Assembly: GCA_003567095.1 (NCBI GenBank)
Contig: PXAQ01000195.1
Location: forward strand, 1-7,252
DNA length: 7,252 nt
Direction: 5' to 3'
Source of the DNA: Phycisphaerae bacterium
GTDB taxonomy: Bacteria > Planctomycetota > Phycisphaerae > Sedimentisphaerales > Anaerohalosphaeraceae
Positions 6,923-7,252 of this stretch are shown piece by piece. A model generated the notes under the pieces. That model had not been told where the DNA came from and ran no database searches. It saw nothing but the letters and a program-made list of their open reading frames with translations. The position numbers and the translations under genes are program-made. Each line of letters opens with the position of its first letter. Position 1 is the first letter of the stretch.

Positions 6923-6953
6923 AATTCAAATAAACATGTTGCCCGGCGGGCGT

Positions 6954-6982
6954 ATTTTAGTGGGTTGCCGTCTGAAATGCAA
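6954..6982 (-). promoter_or_regulatory. Candidate glnS promoter
   Basis: On the minus strand, TTGCAT (6977-6982, 3 of 6 to the -35 consensus) and TAAAAT (6954-6959, 5 of 6 to the -10 consensus) are separated by 17 bp. Transcription would start near 6947, about 36 nt before the glnS ATG. The -35 box is weak. Confidence 0.45.
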
Positions 6983-6996
6983 GATGACAGAAAAGA

Positions 6997-7026
6997 TTGG
7001 ATTTTCGGCGGCTGCGGGGGTATAGT
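6997..7026 (+). promoter_or_regulatory. Candidate hydE promoter
   Basis: TTGGAT (6997-7002, 3 of 6 to the -35 consensus) and TATAGT (7021-7026, 5 of 6 to the -10 consensus) are spaced 18 bp. Transcription would start near 7033, giving a leader of about 35 nt. It lies back to back with the glnS promoter, with the -35 boxes about 15 bp apart. Confidence 0.4.
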
Positions 7027-7053
7027 GAATCCGTGGCACAGCGCGGGGGTATA
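7014..7053. repeat. 11-bp direct repeat upstream of hydE
   Basis: GCGGGGGTATA occurs at 7014-7024 and again at 7043-7053, 29 bp apart start to start. The first copy spans the 5' part of the candidate -10 box and the second lies in the predicted leader. This could be a regulator site pair or a duplicated promoter element. Confidence 0.5.
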
Positions 7054-7067
7054 CACGACCATAACCG

Positions 7068-7252
7068 ATGAATAAACCGACCGAACATCTTGAAATCGAC
7101 ACCATCGATCAGGTTGAACACTGGCTTCGCCTGAGCGACCCGTCTGAATTGGAGCCGCTTTGGGCCGCAGCCGACACGACGCGCCGCCGGCACGTCGGCG
7201 ATGCGGTGCATCTGCGGGGGCTGATCGAAATCTCCAACTACTGCGTCCGCCG
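7068..7252 (+). CDS. hydE: HydE-like radical-SAM [FeFe]-hydrogenase maturase (N-terminal part only)
   Basis: HydE works with HydG and HydF to build the di-iron subcluster of the [FeFe]-hydrogenase H-cluster. Sixty-one codons are visible. An N-terminal helical segment is followed by a HydE-like core start: RRRHVGDAVHLRGLIEISNYC at residues 39-59. C59 is in the position of the first cysteine of the CxxxCxxC cluster motif; the other two cysteines lie beyond the window. The VGD-VH-RG-IE-SNYC pattern is characteristic of HydE. Biotin synthase and the related methylornithine synthase PylB are less good matches. The ATG is the first possible start, since an in-frame TAA lies at 7062-7064. No strong SD is visible; a G-run at 7045-7049 is too far upstream. 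Assignment rests on a short N-terminal piece. Confidence 0.75.
   Translation, partial: MNKPTEHLEIDTIDQVEHWLRLSDPSELEPLWAAADTTRRRHVGDAVHLRGLIEISNYCVR

Noticed and set aside
6209..7075. Plus-strand 288-codon open frame
   Set aside because: It is antisense to glnS and runs through the glnS promoter region; glnS has the catalytic motifs and a good SD.
1..7252. tRNA, rRNA, CRISPR array, insertion sequence or attachment site
   Set aside because: I found no cloverleaf, no regularly spaced repeat-spacer units, no transposase-like frame and no flanking terminal inverted repeats.

Overview
The window holds five protein genes on both strands. It suggests an anaerobic Gram-negative-type bacterium of moderately high GC. 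Phycisphaerae-like Planctomycetota are my best guess, based on expanded secretin-like lipoproteins, a bacterial GlnRS and a HydE-type hydrogenase maturase. No marker in the window settles the phylum.

Layout from left to right. (1) The minus strand at 1-1132 carries rimO, the radical-SAM methylthiotransferase that modifies ribosomal protein S12; its C-terminal TRAM domain is cut off by the window edge. (2) A divergent regulatory region at 1133-1400 holds a candidate rimO promoter, two overlapping inverted repeats, a tandem 11-bp repeat of palindromic AGAATTCT units and a sigma70-like promoter facing right. (3) A plus-strand two-gene operon at 1401-4831 encodes paralogous secretin-like lipoproteins. 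Each has a lipobox, one secretin N-type domain, a secretin beta-domain and a long Ala/Glu/Gln-rich C-terminal coiled coil. An intrinsic terminator follows. (4) The convergent gap at 4832-5203 holds two oppositely oriented terminators and an AT-rich stretch with small palindromes but no gene. (5) glnS (glutaminyl-tRNA synthetase) lies on the minus strand at 5204-6910. (6) A divergent promoter region follows at 6911-7067. (7) The first 61 codons of a hydE-like radical-SAM gene begin at 7068 on the plus strand.

rimO and glnS are translation-related housekeeping genes. hydE points to [FeFe]-hydrogenase maturation and hence hydrogen metabolism. The secretin pair is the unusual part. Two ancient paralogs are kept side by side with no secretion ATPase, pseudopilin or platform gene in the window. 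Both appear lipidated at the N-terminus and both carry a C-terminal coiled coil of about 115-145 residues that ordinary secretins do not have. This suggests an orphan, possibly hetero-oligomeric outer-membrane channel, which is the best candidate here for something undescribed.
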